The notes under the pieces are model-generated. The model was not told the origin of the DNA. It made no database searches and saw nothing but the letters and a program-made list of their open reading frames with translations. A stretch of 64,000 nucleotides of DNA from Verticillium longisporum (taxonomy: Eukaryota; Ascomycota; Sordariomycetes; Glomerellales; Plectosphaerellaceae). Each line of letters opens with the position of its first letter. The first letter of the stretch is position 1. Positions 34,607 through 47,200 of this stretch are shown here, in pieces. The stretch is from assembly GCA_019188255.1 (NCBI GenBank), contig JAETXT010000004.1, positions 1,736,001 through 1,800,000 on the forward strand, in the 5' to 3' direction. The translations under genes and the position numbers were made by a program.

Positions 34607-37600
34607 ATGGCGCTTGTCGACGCTCCCTCTCTGGCCTCTTGTTCAGACTCGTCCCTCCGTATCACCCTCCAACCCGAATCGACGACGCCTGTTCCTTATC
34701 CGCCGCGTCACATCGATTTCGCCAGTGACCTGGATGAATCCTTCGATCATGTCGAGCTCTCGTCTTACTTGGATGGCTTGCACATTGAGGGCATCGACGT
34801 CTTGAACACCTTGGATAGCATGACAGCTTTCAGTATTCCTCTCCACGACAACGACATGTGCCACTCCGTCGGTGCCAACCCGTACTCATTGCCACCCAAT
34901 GGACAAGCCACGTGCCTTACGCGGGGCTCAAGTAACGATCGGCTGCTCGAAGACGGCATTCCCTTCCGCAAGTGGATGAAAGCCTTGCACCGTCGAGCCA
35001 GGCACCGTGCCGACTCGGTTGACAACGGCCACGACACCTCCGGGAATCCTTCCAGTCCTGTCTGCTGGTCGCCACAGTCTCCAAGGAGGGCCCATCACAG
35101 GTCTTCATCCTCGGGCTCGTCCTTCGATTTTGTCGCAGCTGTGAAAAGCGCCAGCGTCAGTCTTGCTAGTGCCAGCATCGTCACGCGTCCGATGAAGGAC
35201 CCAGGCCTGGCTTGCCGGCACTCACGGACTGAACGTAGTAGCAGGGCGTCTTTTACTGCTGCGAGAGTGTCAGAGGATAGTGGCTATGGAGACCGGACAT
35301 TAGCCCACGATCCAGCTGCCACCGAGCGATCGCTGCAGCGCCGCCGCATCCTGGAAGAGCTTATCAGCACCGAGGAAGGGTACATCGGCGATGTTCGTTT
35401 CCTCATGAATGTGAGCACGCGAGAGTGTGTTGCCTTGTAATTTCTCTGTCACTGACAGCAATTTAGGTTTACGTCACGCTTCTCGCTTCTCTTCCAACGC
35501 TGCCGCTGGGCATGCGTTCTTCGATCAATCGTAACCTCACAGACATTATCCAGTTGCACGAGGAAATCCTCAGTGATCTTCATCGCGTTGTTCCAGACTC
35601 GGAGTATGCGCTGCCTGACTTTCCTCGGCCCCCGGCTGCTTCCACAGGTCAAGGCCACCGAAGATGGCGCAGTCTCGACGCCGTTCCGGAGCACCACCAC
35701 CCCGCGCCGTGGATCAGAGAAGCACCGAGCATTGGCTCAGAAGCTCAAATAGCAGGTGATGTTGCGAGGGTTTTCAGCAGGAAGGTATGAAGTCCCCTTC
35801 ATCAGCCTCTTCCATGGAGAAACATCTGACGTCAACAGATGAACCAGTTCTTCATCTATGAAGAATATGGGGCTAAGTATGAGATGATGATTAAAGACGT
35901 GGCTTCGACACAGCGCAAAATGCCACACTGGGAAGATTATCAAAAGGGATTGGAGGCTTTGGCATCCTCTTTGGGTCCTGTGAACTCCCGGTTCGACCAG
36001 TCGAGGAAATCGTTAACTATTGGAGATCTTCTCGTCAAGGTAAGTTGACTGCGTTGTAGTGTTGGGGGACCGTATCCTGACCTACGTGTAGCCGATCCAA
36101 AGGATGTGTAAATATCCTTTGCTTTTTGCCGAGCTTCTCAAGTATACCCCTGTAGTCGATGACCCTAATTCTCACATGGAGGTCGAAAGTGCTCTGTTAC
36201 GGCTTCGGGAGGCGACAGCCGAAATCAATCGCGCTACGAATGACGCCTTTATGAGGACCACCCTGCAAAAGACATGGATCTTATAGGATCGTCTTGTCTT
36301 CCTTGATCAAGTAAGTTTGAGACGATTCTCGAAAAGAAATAGGGTGGGCTAACCTTAGCATAGCGCATCGACGCGGCGACGAAGACCAGGATACGTTCAT
36401 TTGGCCACATCGAACTTTGCGGTGCCCTCCACGTCTGCTGGCAGGCTCGTGAGGGTGTTTGTGGCCGATATATGGTCTGCCTTCTCTATAATGATGTGCT
36501 GTGTCTGGCGTCGGCAGGCAAGGCTGATCAAATTTACACGATTGAGGCATGCATCAGTCTCAATGGTATCAAAGTCGAGGAGCCTGATAATGGTCGAGGT
36601 ATGTCACCACTTGATTTGCCCAGTGCCTCTGAAGGTCCACAGAATTCACATTCCCAAAAGGACTCCAGTGTCACACTGCACCTTTTTCGTGGAAGATCGT
36701 CTTTGAATGTGATTCTCAATTGTACGAAATGGTCATGACGGCATGTAATCCCCGAGAACAAGACGAGTGGCGTGGCCGTCTGGAGCAGTCAGCGAAGGAA
36801 TGTCAAGAGCAATCCGACCCCAACCTGTTGTACAGCTCGATGTCGCTCGACATTCGAAGCCTGGGCACAGTCTTTGGAAAACCAGGTCAGTTTGAATCCT
36901 TCGCCGGCGCGATGTTTGTTTCAAGTGACTGAGTACGAAGTAGGTACGGTGGCGCGACGGATTTCCATGCATCGGGCGATGACCATTGGCTCGAAAACAC
37001 CTCTATGCCAGGTCATTCTGAAGAATACCAGTGACGTTCGCGAGGCACCTGCATTGCCTCTGAACCCAACGATCAACAGATCGCAATCGCTCTTATCAAC
37101 CTCTGCATACAGAGTGCCGGTGCTGGCACCGCATCGTGCCGAACGCGCGCGACTCGAAGCCCTGTTGTCGGATATCTGGAGTCGCGACGTTCTCCCTTAC
37201 TCTAGCATGACAGGGAGGTCGAGGAGCGAGAATCTTGTCAGAAGCTCCGCGAGCACTATGATGCGGAAGCTGAGTGTCACAAGCATCACTAGTTCTTTTA
37301 CGAAGCGGTCGAACAGTGTTGTGAGCATGACGAAACTCATCGGCGAAGACGAGGCTGTCGATGTTCTCGAAATGCGGAGACCAGTATCCAAGTTATCGAG
37401 AGTGAGCAGATCATGGACTGAGCAAGACGGTGACCTCCATGCCGGACCGACGTGTGGCGCCATTCTGCATCGAATTCGGGACGAGTCCGAGAAGAAGGAT
37501 CCAGGCAACACGCCTACGGGGGCTGCGTTGGTGCCGACGCCAATCGAGGTTCTTGGTCAAGGGAGTGCAGAAGCTCAACACCATGACGAAGATGTCGTGA

Positions 37601-37884
37601 TGAAGGACATTGGTCGCAAGGACATCAAGATGCTACAGGATTCCCCGACAGGCGGCCGCTCTGTCAGGAAGGGCACAAGACGGGGTAGGCCGGTGCCACC
37701 AACCCCCCGACCGTGCTCGGCGACACCCACCGGTTCGGTGAAAGAGGAGCCCTGCTCCATGGCAGCCAAACGGGCTGCGAAGAAGGCCAAACTTGCGCAC
37801 GGGGCGGGGCCTAGCCTGTGGGGCAAGGTCGGTGTGCTCAACAGAGACGTAATGATACAAGGTATTCGCAGCTTCTTCCGTTAG
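34607..37884 (+). pseudogene. DH-PH Rho guanine nucleotide exchange factor with an in-frame stop codon
   Basis: Seven exons: 34607-35410, 35467-35784, 35839-36039, 36092-36310, 36364-36598, 36643-36885, 36944-37884; the splice pattern keeps frame over 986 codons. The first ~245 codons are Ser-rich. The DH domain begins RRRILEELISTEEGYIGDVR and includes PIQRMCKYPLLFAELLKYTP, the conserved helix that binds Rho GTPases. The PH-like part has LCGALHVCWQAREGV, YMVCLLYNDVLCLASAGKAD and HTAPFSWKIVFECDSQLYEM. The C-terminus is disordered. At 36284-36286 the sequence reads TGG ATC TTA TAG GAT CGT; homologues have Gln at this place (ILQDRL), so CAG has become TAG (codon 506). Everything after it remains open and conserved, so the change is recent or an error. 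If real, the product keeps most of the DH domain but loses PH and tail. Confidence 0.8.
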
Positions 37885-38870
37885 AGGCAGCAGGTCCAAC
37901 ATGTGTACTCGGAGGGCTGCAGAAGAGGGTAAACCTCATATATGTAGCATTCATAAGACGGTGGAGGATGGGCTTGATGACTGATCAAGGGCGTTTGGAT
38001 TGATTGCATGAGCATGAGATATATGGCTGGATGGCTTTTTGTCCCTTTTCACTATGGCTTATACCCCTTACCGGACAGGGAGACTGGAAAACTCATAGAT
38101 TTACCCTCCTTATTATTAATGTCACGGCAGCGCACAAGAGCGGCTTTCAACCACAAGTGTGACCCAGGCGCAAGGTTGATGTCGGGTCGTCGGCCGACTG
38201 GCACACTGCACATCAGCTAAGGAGCTTGAGCCGGCTGCCATTCAGGGGAAAGGCCGATGACAGGCGATGATCTGCAGGCTGGCAGGGGCAGCTCAAATGT
38301 GGGATGTCACTTGAAGCTGGTGCTCAGAACGGAAATGGAGCCGGCCGGTCAGTTACGTTGTCTTTCCAGTGCTGGCACGTACCTTCGGTATATGCAGGTA
38401 ATTGGAAATGACGTAGCGGCTGGGGGGGAGCTTGCCCAGCGGGCCAGGGCGAAAAGGAAAGAAATCGTGAGGAAAAATGTCGCGGGGCGGGGCAGTGAGA
38501 CAGTGTGATTGCAGCACTGTGAGGCTGGGCAGGCAGTCTGGCGGGGCAGAGAGGGGCAGTCAGTCAAACCAGGTGCACCGTAGAAGCTCGATGCCGAGAT
38601 GATGACGTAGTGTGACCGCAAGCTGGCAAGAGCTTCCACCGTGAGCTGGGCTTGACCGGATCGAATGAGCTGAGCTGAGCTGTCCTTGTCTCTCCCCCTC
38701 GCTGGTATTAAATCAGCCTTTCTCCTCGTTCGTGTCTCGCACTTCCCCTCAATACCATCACTCCCCAAGATACCCCCCAAAAGCAATTCCTCACCTCAAT
38801 TCCGTCTTTCAGACAACTCAATTCACTTCTCTACCACCACAACAGTAACCACCACACAAAAACAGCAATC
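37885..38870. promoter_or_regulatory. Promoter region of the SBDS-fold gene
   Basis: About 1 kb without an exon. Stress-element-like pentamers AGGGG (38245-38249, 38552-38556) and CCCCT (38695-38699) lie upstream of the start; they are short and common in GC-rich DNA. The 100 bases before the ATG are rich in CAA/CCA repeats, a typical leader. Confidence 0.4.
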
Positions 38871-39337
38871 ATGGTTCGAGGAGAGGTTTCCCAGACCAAG
38901 GTCACCTACAAGATCGCCAACAGCGAATTCAGCGTTCTTGTTGAGGACCCCGAGACCTACAAGAAGTGGCAGGATGACAAGAGCGTTCCCCTCGCCCACT
39001 TCATCTCCGCCTTCAAGATCTTCATTGGTAACAGCCACCTCGACACCGCCTCCAAGCAGGAGCTTGAGAACGCCTTTGGCAGCGAGGACGAGGACAAGGT
39101 CATCAAGCAGATCCTTGAGAAGGGTGACGCCCAGCCCTACGAGGTACGTTTTGGTTCCTGCTTCGCGGTCGCGTTCTTCTACCTGCAATCGCGATCACCC
39201 CACCGACGAGCCCCGCCTCCACCCCGCTGCCCCGCCCACCAAGATTCGAGAGACAAGACTGACATGTCGTCAACCTGCAGATGGCCGGCCGCCAGGGACC
39301 GAAGAACGACTCCAAGGGCCCCATGGCCGCTCACTAG
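38871..39337 (+). CDS. Small SBDS N-terminal-fold protein, Rtc3-like
   Basis: Two exons, 38871-39143 and 39281-39337, 109 aa. The start is ATG 38871 in CAATCATGG. The chain VTYKIANSEFSVLVEDPETY, WQDDKSVPLAHFISAFKIFI, GNSHLDTASKQELENAFGSE and VIKQILEKGDAQPYE is the fungal stand-alone SBDS_N domain, as in yeast Rtc3 (Yhr087w). The short second exon encodes a glycine-, lysine- and serine-containing tail. Members of this family are linked to RNA metabolism and are induced by stress in yeast; the molecular role is not settled. Length matches the family. The intron (137 nt, GTACGT...CTGCAG) lies just after the conserved fold. Confidence 0.9.
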
Positions 39338-42300
39338 ACGCGCCTCGTGCAGTGTCAGTCACGATCGCCCGACGGATCGGATGGCGCTCCGGAGCACTCG
39401 TGGTCCAGGAGCTCAACCCACACCCTCCCCTGACGCTCTAATCATGACTTGACGGGGTCAGAACAGGGATTTATTGGTAATGATAGCGACGACGTCACTC
39501 CCGCAAATGAGGGGTAGATGCAAACAAATGTGAGGGCGCCATATTTTCAGGCACCAGGAAGGATCGATGATCGGGGCTTCTTGTTTGTATTTGTCGCACA
39601 CATCCCCCCGCATCGGCGCAGCCAAAGCCAGTCAAAGGAAAGGAAAGGGAACCGCGAGATGAGCGGGGGGAGAGGGGGGCTCTCCCAAGACTGGCGCATA
39701 TGGCGTCTGGTTGGGGAAGATTCTCTTCACCAGCCAGCTTTGATACAAATACAGAAACCCGACATTGACCACAACCTTGCTTTTGTCTCATCACATTATA
39801 ATGTTTGATCTTGCATGACTTGCGGCGAGACTAAATCCTATGCAGAGGCTCATGTGGTTCGTAGCATGCTCTGGCTCACCGTGGTTCTCGAGATGGGGTT
39901 TGCAGGGTCCCAGTAACCGGCGGGCCATGGTGCAGCACCTTGCTCCTTGGAGCTGGCCGAGACTGAGCTTTTCTGTGTTGGTGTGGAGGCTTCCGTGGCT
40001 GGTGTAATCAGCCACAAATACACAGAAGTTCGCTGTGACCCATCTTATCCACTGTTCAAACCGTCGAGGGTCTTGACAATATCTGGTACTATTGGAAGTG
40101 CCAGGAGATTCCATATGGGTACCTAGTTAACGATAACGAACCAATTGGTATGATAGACCAGTCCAACCTCGCTCCATCACATGCATTACTTCCAAAACAT
40201 AACCCTGAAGATTCCCCCTCACGCAATTAACTCTTTTCCTCCGTTCACGCATTCGTATTTGCCATAATAATTATGTATGCAATCTAGTTACGAACGGCAA
40301 CCTCCGAACATCGGCAAGTCGACAATGCTACGGTCCGCCCCAAAGGGGCTTAGTGATAGCTCTCACGAGGTCGTAGGCGCCCTGCAGTAGCTAGCTATCT
40401 AATTAAGCTCAGAGGATATATATTAACTTGATGTCGTTGATTGAACTGGGCTGTATTCATTGAGGTATAGCATAGGCCCTAGGCTATATAATGGTAACTG
40501 GTCGAACCAGTAACAAGGTGGTCGTGCAACCAGCATCTCTCTAGCTAAGCTTTCGTTCACCACCTCTCTTGCGAATCGTTCGATGAGCCCGGAGGCTTCC
40601 TATCTGAATGGGAGATATGCTGCATCCTTGCCACGTAGGCAGCTCGGCCATCAGACATGGAAGAAACCAGTTCCACTCGATTGCGGGAGACCATAGGCCA
40701 TTAGAGCCTCCCATGTGCACCAGGCTTAGCCTTAATGCAAAAACATAACGGACAAACCCCAACCTTGTCTGAGCGGCGTCCCAGCCGGCGTGTTATCATG
40801 AAGAGCTACCCCCTGTTGCCTGAGTCGGGGGATACGACCGGGTCTAGAAGGCCAAATGAGTAAACGTTAGCATATGTAGAGGTCAAGGGATGATACTTCA
40901 CCATGGCTGCTCCTATGTTGATTTACTCCTATCTCGAGCAAACTCTGCCGATACCTGATTTACACTTGACGTCCAACGATACCTTGACCACCAAATCCCC
41001 AGCAAACGCCACCATCAAGTCTTGCGCTGTTCTTCTCATCCTCGTCGCCTCCGCAAGCGCTTCATTCTGCAGCCTTGGAAGGCTCATAGCCCCCAAAGCT
41101 AGGTGCCCTTAGCCTACGTGAGCTCGGCGTGACGATCGAGGCGCCAAAACCAATCCACAGCGTAAGCCCCTTCCATGCCACAGGTACTGCGTACCTTAGG
41201 TAGTTGACTGACCTGGGGTTGGGGATGCCTGACCCCTATAGTGCGAGGACCCAGGAAGCCGTAGCAATCCCTTCCCGGACTTCAGAGCAAGCGTGTTTCC
41301 TGCTTCGAAGGGGGCTCCCGTCCTTTCTCCTTGCCTGAACGGTGGCGTAAGTTGCGCAAACCCTTGCGGTCATGGTCGAGAATCGAGGCGAGGAAGAAGC
41401 TAATGCCTGTGTCACCAGTTTCAGCGCTGCGTACGTTAGTTGACAGCACGTCCACTTGAAGGCATTCTGACCCTGGCAGTGTTCTGGAATCATCCCACCT
41501 TGACGCGGAGTCTTGCTGCCGTCCGAGCATGGGATGCATGGCGCGTAAGTGCAGTCACACGTTGGGCATGTTGGTATCGGCTCGGGATGTCTCGCGATAA
41601 CCGGAAAGGCATACTGGCTAAAGGATCCTTCTTAGGAAACCTATGAGATGCCTCGGACAGTGCGTTAGTCAGCCTCTGTCGAAGCGCGCGAAGTTTGCCA
41701 TTACAGAAAGTGAAAGTGTCGGCCTATTACGTGGCCAATCTGGTTGGCGTTGTTGATGCGGGTGTTGGATAAGCTGGGCGTGTTGAAGAACTGCACATGC
41801 TGCCCGAACCAGTCCGCAGGGCGAACCCAGGCTCCTCTCGACAAGGCTAGAAGTTCTTTTGATAAAGGTATATGATGTGCTCCAGGATCATGTTGAAATG
41901 GCAAAGGAGTTCAGCAAAGGCCTATTGGCCTTTCGGGAAATATCGTCGCTGAGCTCAAGTGCCTCGAGGCCAGTGCTCCCAACTCCATTCCCCCGCCGTT
42001 GTAGCCTCGGCCCTCCTGAGGTAATCGGCCTCTGTCGAATCCCCTCCCCCAAATGCGAATTGACAACCCTCGGAAACTGCTGTGGGGAGACTGACGGTGG
42101 GCTCTGAACATAATGCCAAGTCCTTCGTGATCTTGATGCGACAAGACAAGGTCACTCAGAGTTGGGCTAGAATAAAGTATGTCTTCCCGTCGCTGCCGGG
42201 TCTCAGCAGCGTACGCAACGGCCCCAGACTAGCCGCGAGGGCTCGAGAAACTCACGCCCCCTCGAACGAAAGGGAACGCCGTCGAGGCGGTTCCCGAGTC

Positions 42301-43746
42301 ACCACCCAAAGGACCGTCCAGCGTTGCTGGAGCAGACATGTTCCTTGGCCGTAGCCGCCGTCGGGTCTGTCCACCCTCCACGATGAACAGTTGCTCCAAT
42401 CAGGTTAGCGCCCTTGCGGCTCCAAGGGGCCTGAACTCGAGTGAGGTGCGAGCCCCGCTGGTCGAAGGCCGGTCAGTCAGCAGAACCCCCCAGCACAAGA
42501 ACACCAGAAAGAGCAGCGGTGTATGAATGAATTGAACAAAAAAATAAAATAAAGAAAAAAACTCACAATGCGCATGGGTCAAATGAATGACCAGATGAAA
42601 AGCATCAATATTGGTTCAGAGTGCGATGAAGTCCCTTTCGACGGGGCCAGACCGAACATCAGATGCCCAGCCCGCCCAGTGGCCTCAGCCCCCCCCCCCC
42701 TCCCTTGGCGCCCCCTCTGCTGGCGCCCACCCTCCATCGTCCCTCCCAACACACAGTTTCCGACATGTTTCGAAGCTGGGACCCCCTTTCTCCCCACATG
42801 CTTTACAACGGCGGCCAAGAAGAGGCATCACGCCCGCTTGCTCGACACAAACATGCTCACTTGGAGAGTTTGAGCTGCTTGCCTGGTTTTTCCTCATGTT
42901 ACGCACGATGTTACGCATGAACTTGCGTAGGGGCCATGTTCGCAACCCTCACTGCAGCGAGCAAGGGCAAAGCCAGGGAGCACGTCAGAGGAAGGACCAA
43001 GGCGTGTGGACGACGTCACTGATTCGGAGAATTGTTGTGGTCTTGTGCTGACATTACTGTGATGCTGGCTAGCTAGCTGCCTGCTCTACCTGACCAGGCG
43101 CCGTGACCCAGGGTGGCCCGTGCCGTCTCCTCCAGGCCTCAGCGCACGCCTCCTGTTGTGCTGGCAGCCAGGGGGCAGATACCAGAGAACCGCGGGGAAG
43201 CAGGTTCTTGGCCGGGGCGAAACCTCAGACTGCTGAGACAGGTCTGCTGGTCGTCGGCCTGGCCTCAGCTTCTCACGTCGAATCCTGCTGCCACCACTCC
43301 CAGGGTATGAGACGTTGAGCGTGCTTCATCTGCCCTCCCTCACTCACTCTCGCTCTCGTAAAATCCTGCCCTGTTTCCCAATTCCGCTCATCGCGAGATG
43401 ATGGTTGAGAGATTCCTAAAACGAAAACGCCGCTGCTTGATGCCATGAGAGATCAGATGTTGCTCCGATCTGGGAGAGATTGAAGAGCCAGAGTGATAAA
43501 AAATAGAGGATAAAATAAGAAATGTCTTTCGATAGTAATCTTTTTTTGTGTGCTTTGTTTGTTTGGGGTTGCCGATCGTCCAGACCAATTGTCTTGCTCG
43601 TCTGTTGGCTGAATATACAGGCTCCGCCTCTCTGCCAGGTGAAAGTCCCTCTGGGATTCTCCTGCGAGGTCGAGGCATCGCGGCATATAGTACATGGATT
43701 TGGGGGAAAGGTGATGGCGATGTGTGTCGTTGAGTTTTGTCGTGGG
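39338..43746. other. Gene-poor region
   Basis: About 4.4 kb. I see no frame with family features or splice structure. The segment 40240-40520 is AT-richer than its surroundings and may be an old LTR (see separate entry). An A-rich run lies at 42535-42560. Pyrimidine runs occur near 42690-42720. Confidence 0.5.
40287..40515. mobile_element. Possible degenerate solo LTR
   Basis: A 229-bp block is bounded by AGTTACGAAC on the left and CCAGTAACA on the right, so its ends are short inverted repeats (GTTAC / GTAAC). It contains TATATATTAA and CTATATAATGG, which could be promoter boxes, and is AT-richer than the flanks. I could not see matching target-site duplications or a coding domain, so this is a weak call. 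Confidence 0.25.
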
Positions 43747-44290
43747 TTATACGCGTGGACCGCTGGAGTGGGCTCGTTGGGGCAGAGACCAGGGGCTTGC
43801 GCAAATAATCTACAACCAGGTCAGTCGTGAAGCTCACGGAAGAAGAGATGGCTGGTCATACCTCGCCCTCGCTGTAAGCCCAGAAGTACACGATCAGGGC
43901 GGTGAGGTAGTAGATTGCTGGGTTCGTCGCCTGGTAAAGGAGAGAGGCGGCGAGGGTGGTAAGAGGCAACATGACGAGACGGAACTCGAGGCTGCGGTGA
44001 AGTGCCGTGCCGGCAAGTAGAGGCATAGGCCATTCGAGAGCGAACATGAATAAGCCCATGACCAGATTTATGATCTGAAGGGCCGGTATAGGCTTGACAG
44101 CCGGATCCAATGTCTTGGTGAGGAAGTCCCAGAAGATCTTAGGCCAGAAGAAGCCTTCGATGGCAGCGGCAACTTGGTCTATTTGAGTGTAAGTGACTTG
44201 ACAACTTCGCATCTCATGGCGATAGGACTTACAGGCTGATGCTGTCATGACGATGAGGCGAGCCCAGTGGTTCTTGATGAGGCGACCCAT
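43747..44290 (-). CDS. Conserved small fungal membrane protein of unknown function
   Basis: Three exons: 44290-44233, 44178-43862, 43809-43747; 145 aa. It starts MGRLIKNHWARLIVMTASAY and continues QVAAAIEGFFWPKIFWDFLT, then KPIPALQIINLVMGLFMFAL, a helix around LVMLPLTTLAASLLYQATN and AIYYLTALIVYFWAYSEGE, ending IICASPWSLPQRAHSSGPRV. About four hydrophobic helices are visible. Reading through intron 2 would stop at once (GAG GTA TGA), and splicing restores the conserved tail, which supports the third exon. The family is widespread in filamentous fungi as far as I recall, but I know no function. It is the only gene in a 10-kb gene-poor zone. Confidence 0.85.
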
Positions 44291-47200
44291 GGTTCCAGGT
44301 TACACCGTCCTTCTAATCCTGTCTCTTTCTGGTTTGTCCTGTGTCTCCTTGCTGATCGACAAGTGGTCGATGTCCTTGCGGCAGTCGTCTCCCGAGCTTG
44401 TCTTGAGACCCAAATGACGAGAAGGCCTGGCGATGTAATGGCGAAAGTTCGATGCGTCTGACGGTAATTCGAATGAAGCAAAAGAAACCTCGTTGCCAAA
44501 GCTAACCGGAGCCCGAACCAAATAAAGACACCGAAAAAAGGAGAGAAAAGTCGACCCGGTCGAGAGTTGCAAATGAGTCCTAGACGGGTGGAAGAAAGGA
44601 AGGTGAGGTGCCGGACCTGCGGAGGAGAAGAGAACGTCGAAACGGTAAAAAGAGAGCCGATATTAAAGAATGCTATCGACTAGGCAAGTGCACAGCGCTG
44701 GCAGAGAAGAAGGCCAAAAGTGTCACCTGTCTATTGGCGGGGAATGGGCGGCTCTATATTGGGATGGAGAGACTCCGGACGAGAGAAGGGTGTCTGAAGT
44801 CGGAGGAGCACGACCCTCGGAGCGTAGACGATGGACGGGGTCTGGGGTCGACAAGGCGACGAGGGGTTGGTGGAGGGGAATGGCCCTCGCCCGGAGGGCA
44901 GGACACCAAGGCGAAGCAAAAGCTTGTGTCTGGTGTCGAGGGGCCTGTGTCAGAGGCTGGGATCTGGGACGGGTGGTGAAGGGAACGACGGCCCAGGATG
45001 AGCAGGGTATGGGACGTTTCTGGGTGGGCCTCGAACGCGACACTGACGATAGGGCGGGCGATGGGTCAAGCAGCGGCGCAAGTCTTTCGCGATCCAGGTT
45101 CTGGTGATCTGATCTATGATGACAGCTGGCATCCGAGCGACATTGAGACGTGAACGGTGGGAGGAGAGGCGCGGCGTCCAAGGGTTGGGCGATCGCGTGT
45201 CAGAGAGAAGTGGGCGAGGAGGTGGTTAGGTTGAGGGGATCTGAGGCTCTTCTGTTTTGCGGGCTTGCGCTGGGGTCTGGTGCTGTCTGGTGCAAATGCC
45301 GGTAGTGCGTCGCAGGTCGTGGCCGTGGAAGGTCGTGGGTGAGCAAGGCAAGTCTGGTTGTCGGTGCGTAAGAGGTGGAGTCTGATACGTGATCGTCTTC
45401 AGGGATGGAGAGTCTGTCTTTCGTGGTTTGCGATGTGGGCTGGCGCATGAAGAGGTTTGAAGATCAGACAGTTGGGTAGGGGACGGGGAAGGGGTTGTTG
45501 AAGCGGCGGCAGAGGCTGTTTTATCAGACCGACCGTTGCGATCTGGATGGACGGGAAGAGGGGAGGGGGGCAATCACTCTGGGCCAGCCATCCCATGCGT
45601 AGCCGATGGCCTCTGGCCGGTGGCCGCTGGGCGAGGCCTTTTGCCGTTCATCATGCAGCATGCGGTTCGAGGAGGCCCCGGATGTGGTCACACTGGCGAC
45701 CTGGGCGCATGGGTAATCGAGGGCGGCTTCTTCTGAGAGGGGAAAATGTGGCGGGCTAAGCCACTAGACTGGGCGAGAAACATAAGAGTGATATCCCAGC
45801 GTACGAATTGCAGAGGCTGCAGAGACATGCGGTAGCGACGGGACCAGCATCGGGACGTCGAGAATGGTGTTCTGAATCTGGGCAGAATCGATAATTGCCA
45901 GGGCCAAAGTGCAGGCAGCACGAGGAGAATGCTCGAAGAGGGTGTGATTGGTGAAAGCTCGGCGGTTAGAAACAGCTTCGACCAATGGTGGGTCTTGCCG
46001 CTGCAGCTCAGGCAAGGGTGTAACAAGGGGGGGCCCCTTCCCTCCCGCCCAGACTGACGAGATGCTGGCGCCAAAAAGGCCCTGGGCTCCTTCCCTCCCT
46101 GCCTGCTGCTCGTGACTCGATGGGGGCATCTGGGGTCACTGGCAGTCTAGGAGATTTTTGGACAAGTTAGATCGTGAACAATTCCATGAGCTTATTCTGG
46201 GATTGGTCCAAATGAGCAAACGAGCAGGAAAAATCATTCGGACTAAGGTACCTAGGTGGGATACGATGATTGAAGTGAAGCGAGAGAGGTCTTGGTAAGT
46301 CATTACATGGTAGGAACATCGTCCCAGCCCCCCTCCCCTCTCTTCCCCTTCGTGCCGTCTGCACCTTCTCGTCCCGCCTGCAGGTGGGAAAGAAGGTGCT
46401 CCCCGCCTGCAACTGCCACACGGCACCCATCACCTTAGCAGGCGGTACCTAAGATGGTTCCTCTGCTTAGGTACCTCCGATAACTGGCACAGCGGCCGGC
46501 ACCTTCCAAGCCGTCTTGCAACCGAGCGTACCTTTCACTCAGCTGAACCGTTGCATCGATCCGTCAACCCATGTACAGGCGCATGCAAAGTCAAGATACC
46601 ATGGTGATTATGCCATCTCATGTGCTGAGACGGTTGATCAAGGGAGCTCCGACAGACACCAGTTCCAGAATCTCATGGCTGACGCAAGTCCTGTTTGACA
46701 AAGTCACATGGACGACTTGTCCATGTCTCGCCAGCGACAGGGGTCTGGGGCTTTGGCTCCGGGTCCGAGCTCCACTCTAGACGTCTCTTCCGGGTCTCTT
46801 TCTCTCTCTCTCTGTCTACCTACTCTCTGTACCTCGGTGAGTGTCTACCTTTGCACGCTTGGTACCACGACAAGCGTAACCCGCACCGTCACACCGCTGT
46901 CGCGATGGAAACACTGGGTCTCGAACTTGTGAAGATGGCTTCGAGCCTGCATGTCTAGCGGGTTGCGCGAGCATCGTCATCCGCTGGCTCCACCGACTCA
47001 TGAACATGCATGTACTTGTAGCTTCCACGACCATGCTGTTCTCAGCCTTTCTCGACGTCGATGGACCAATGTGCAGCCGCCGGTCTTCCGGCTTGGGATC
47101 ATTCGTCTTGCTAGAAAGAACGAGCCATTTCAAAGGGTCATCGACCCAGAGTCGCGTCTCGATCGGGTCAACTTCTTCATGCAGTGGACCCCGTCCACTC

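Noticed and set aside
36599..36642. Apparent frameshift in the PH part of the Rho GEF
   Set aside because: A 44-nt GTATGT...CACAG intron restores the frame and yields the conserved HTAPFSWKIVFE block, so no indel is needed.
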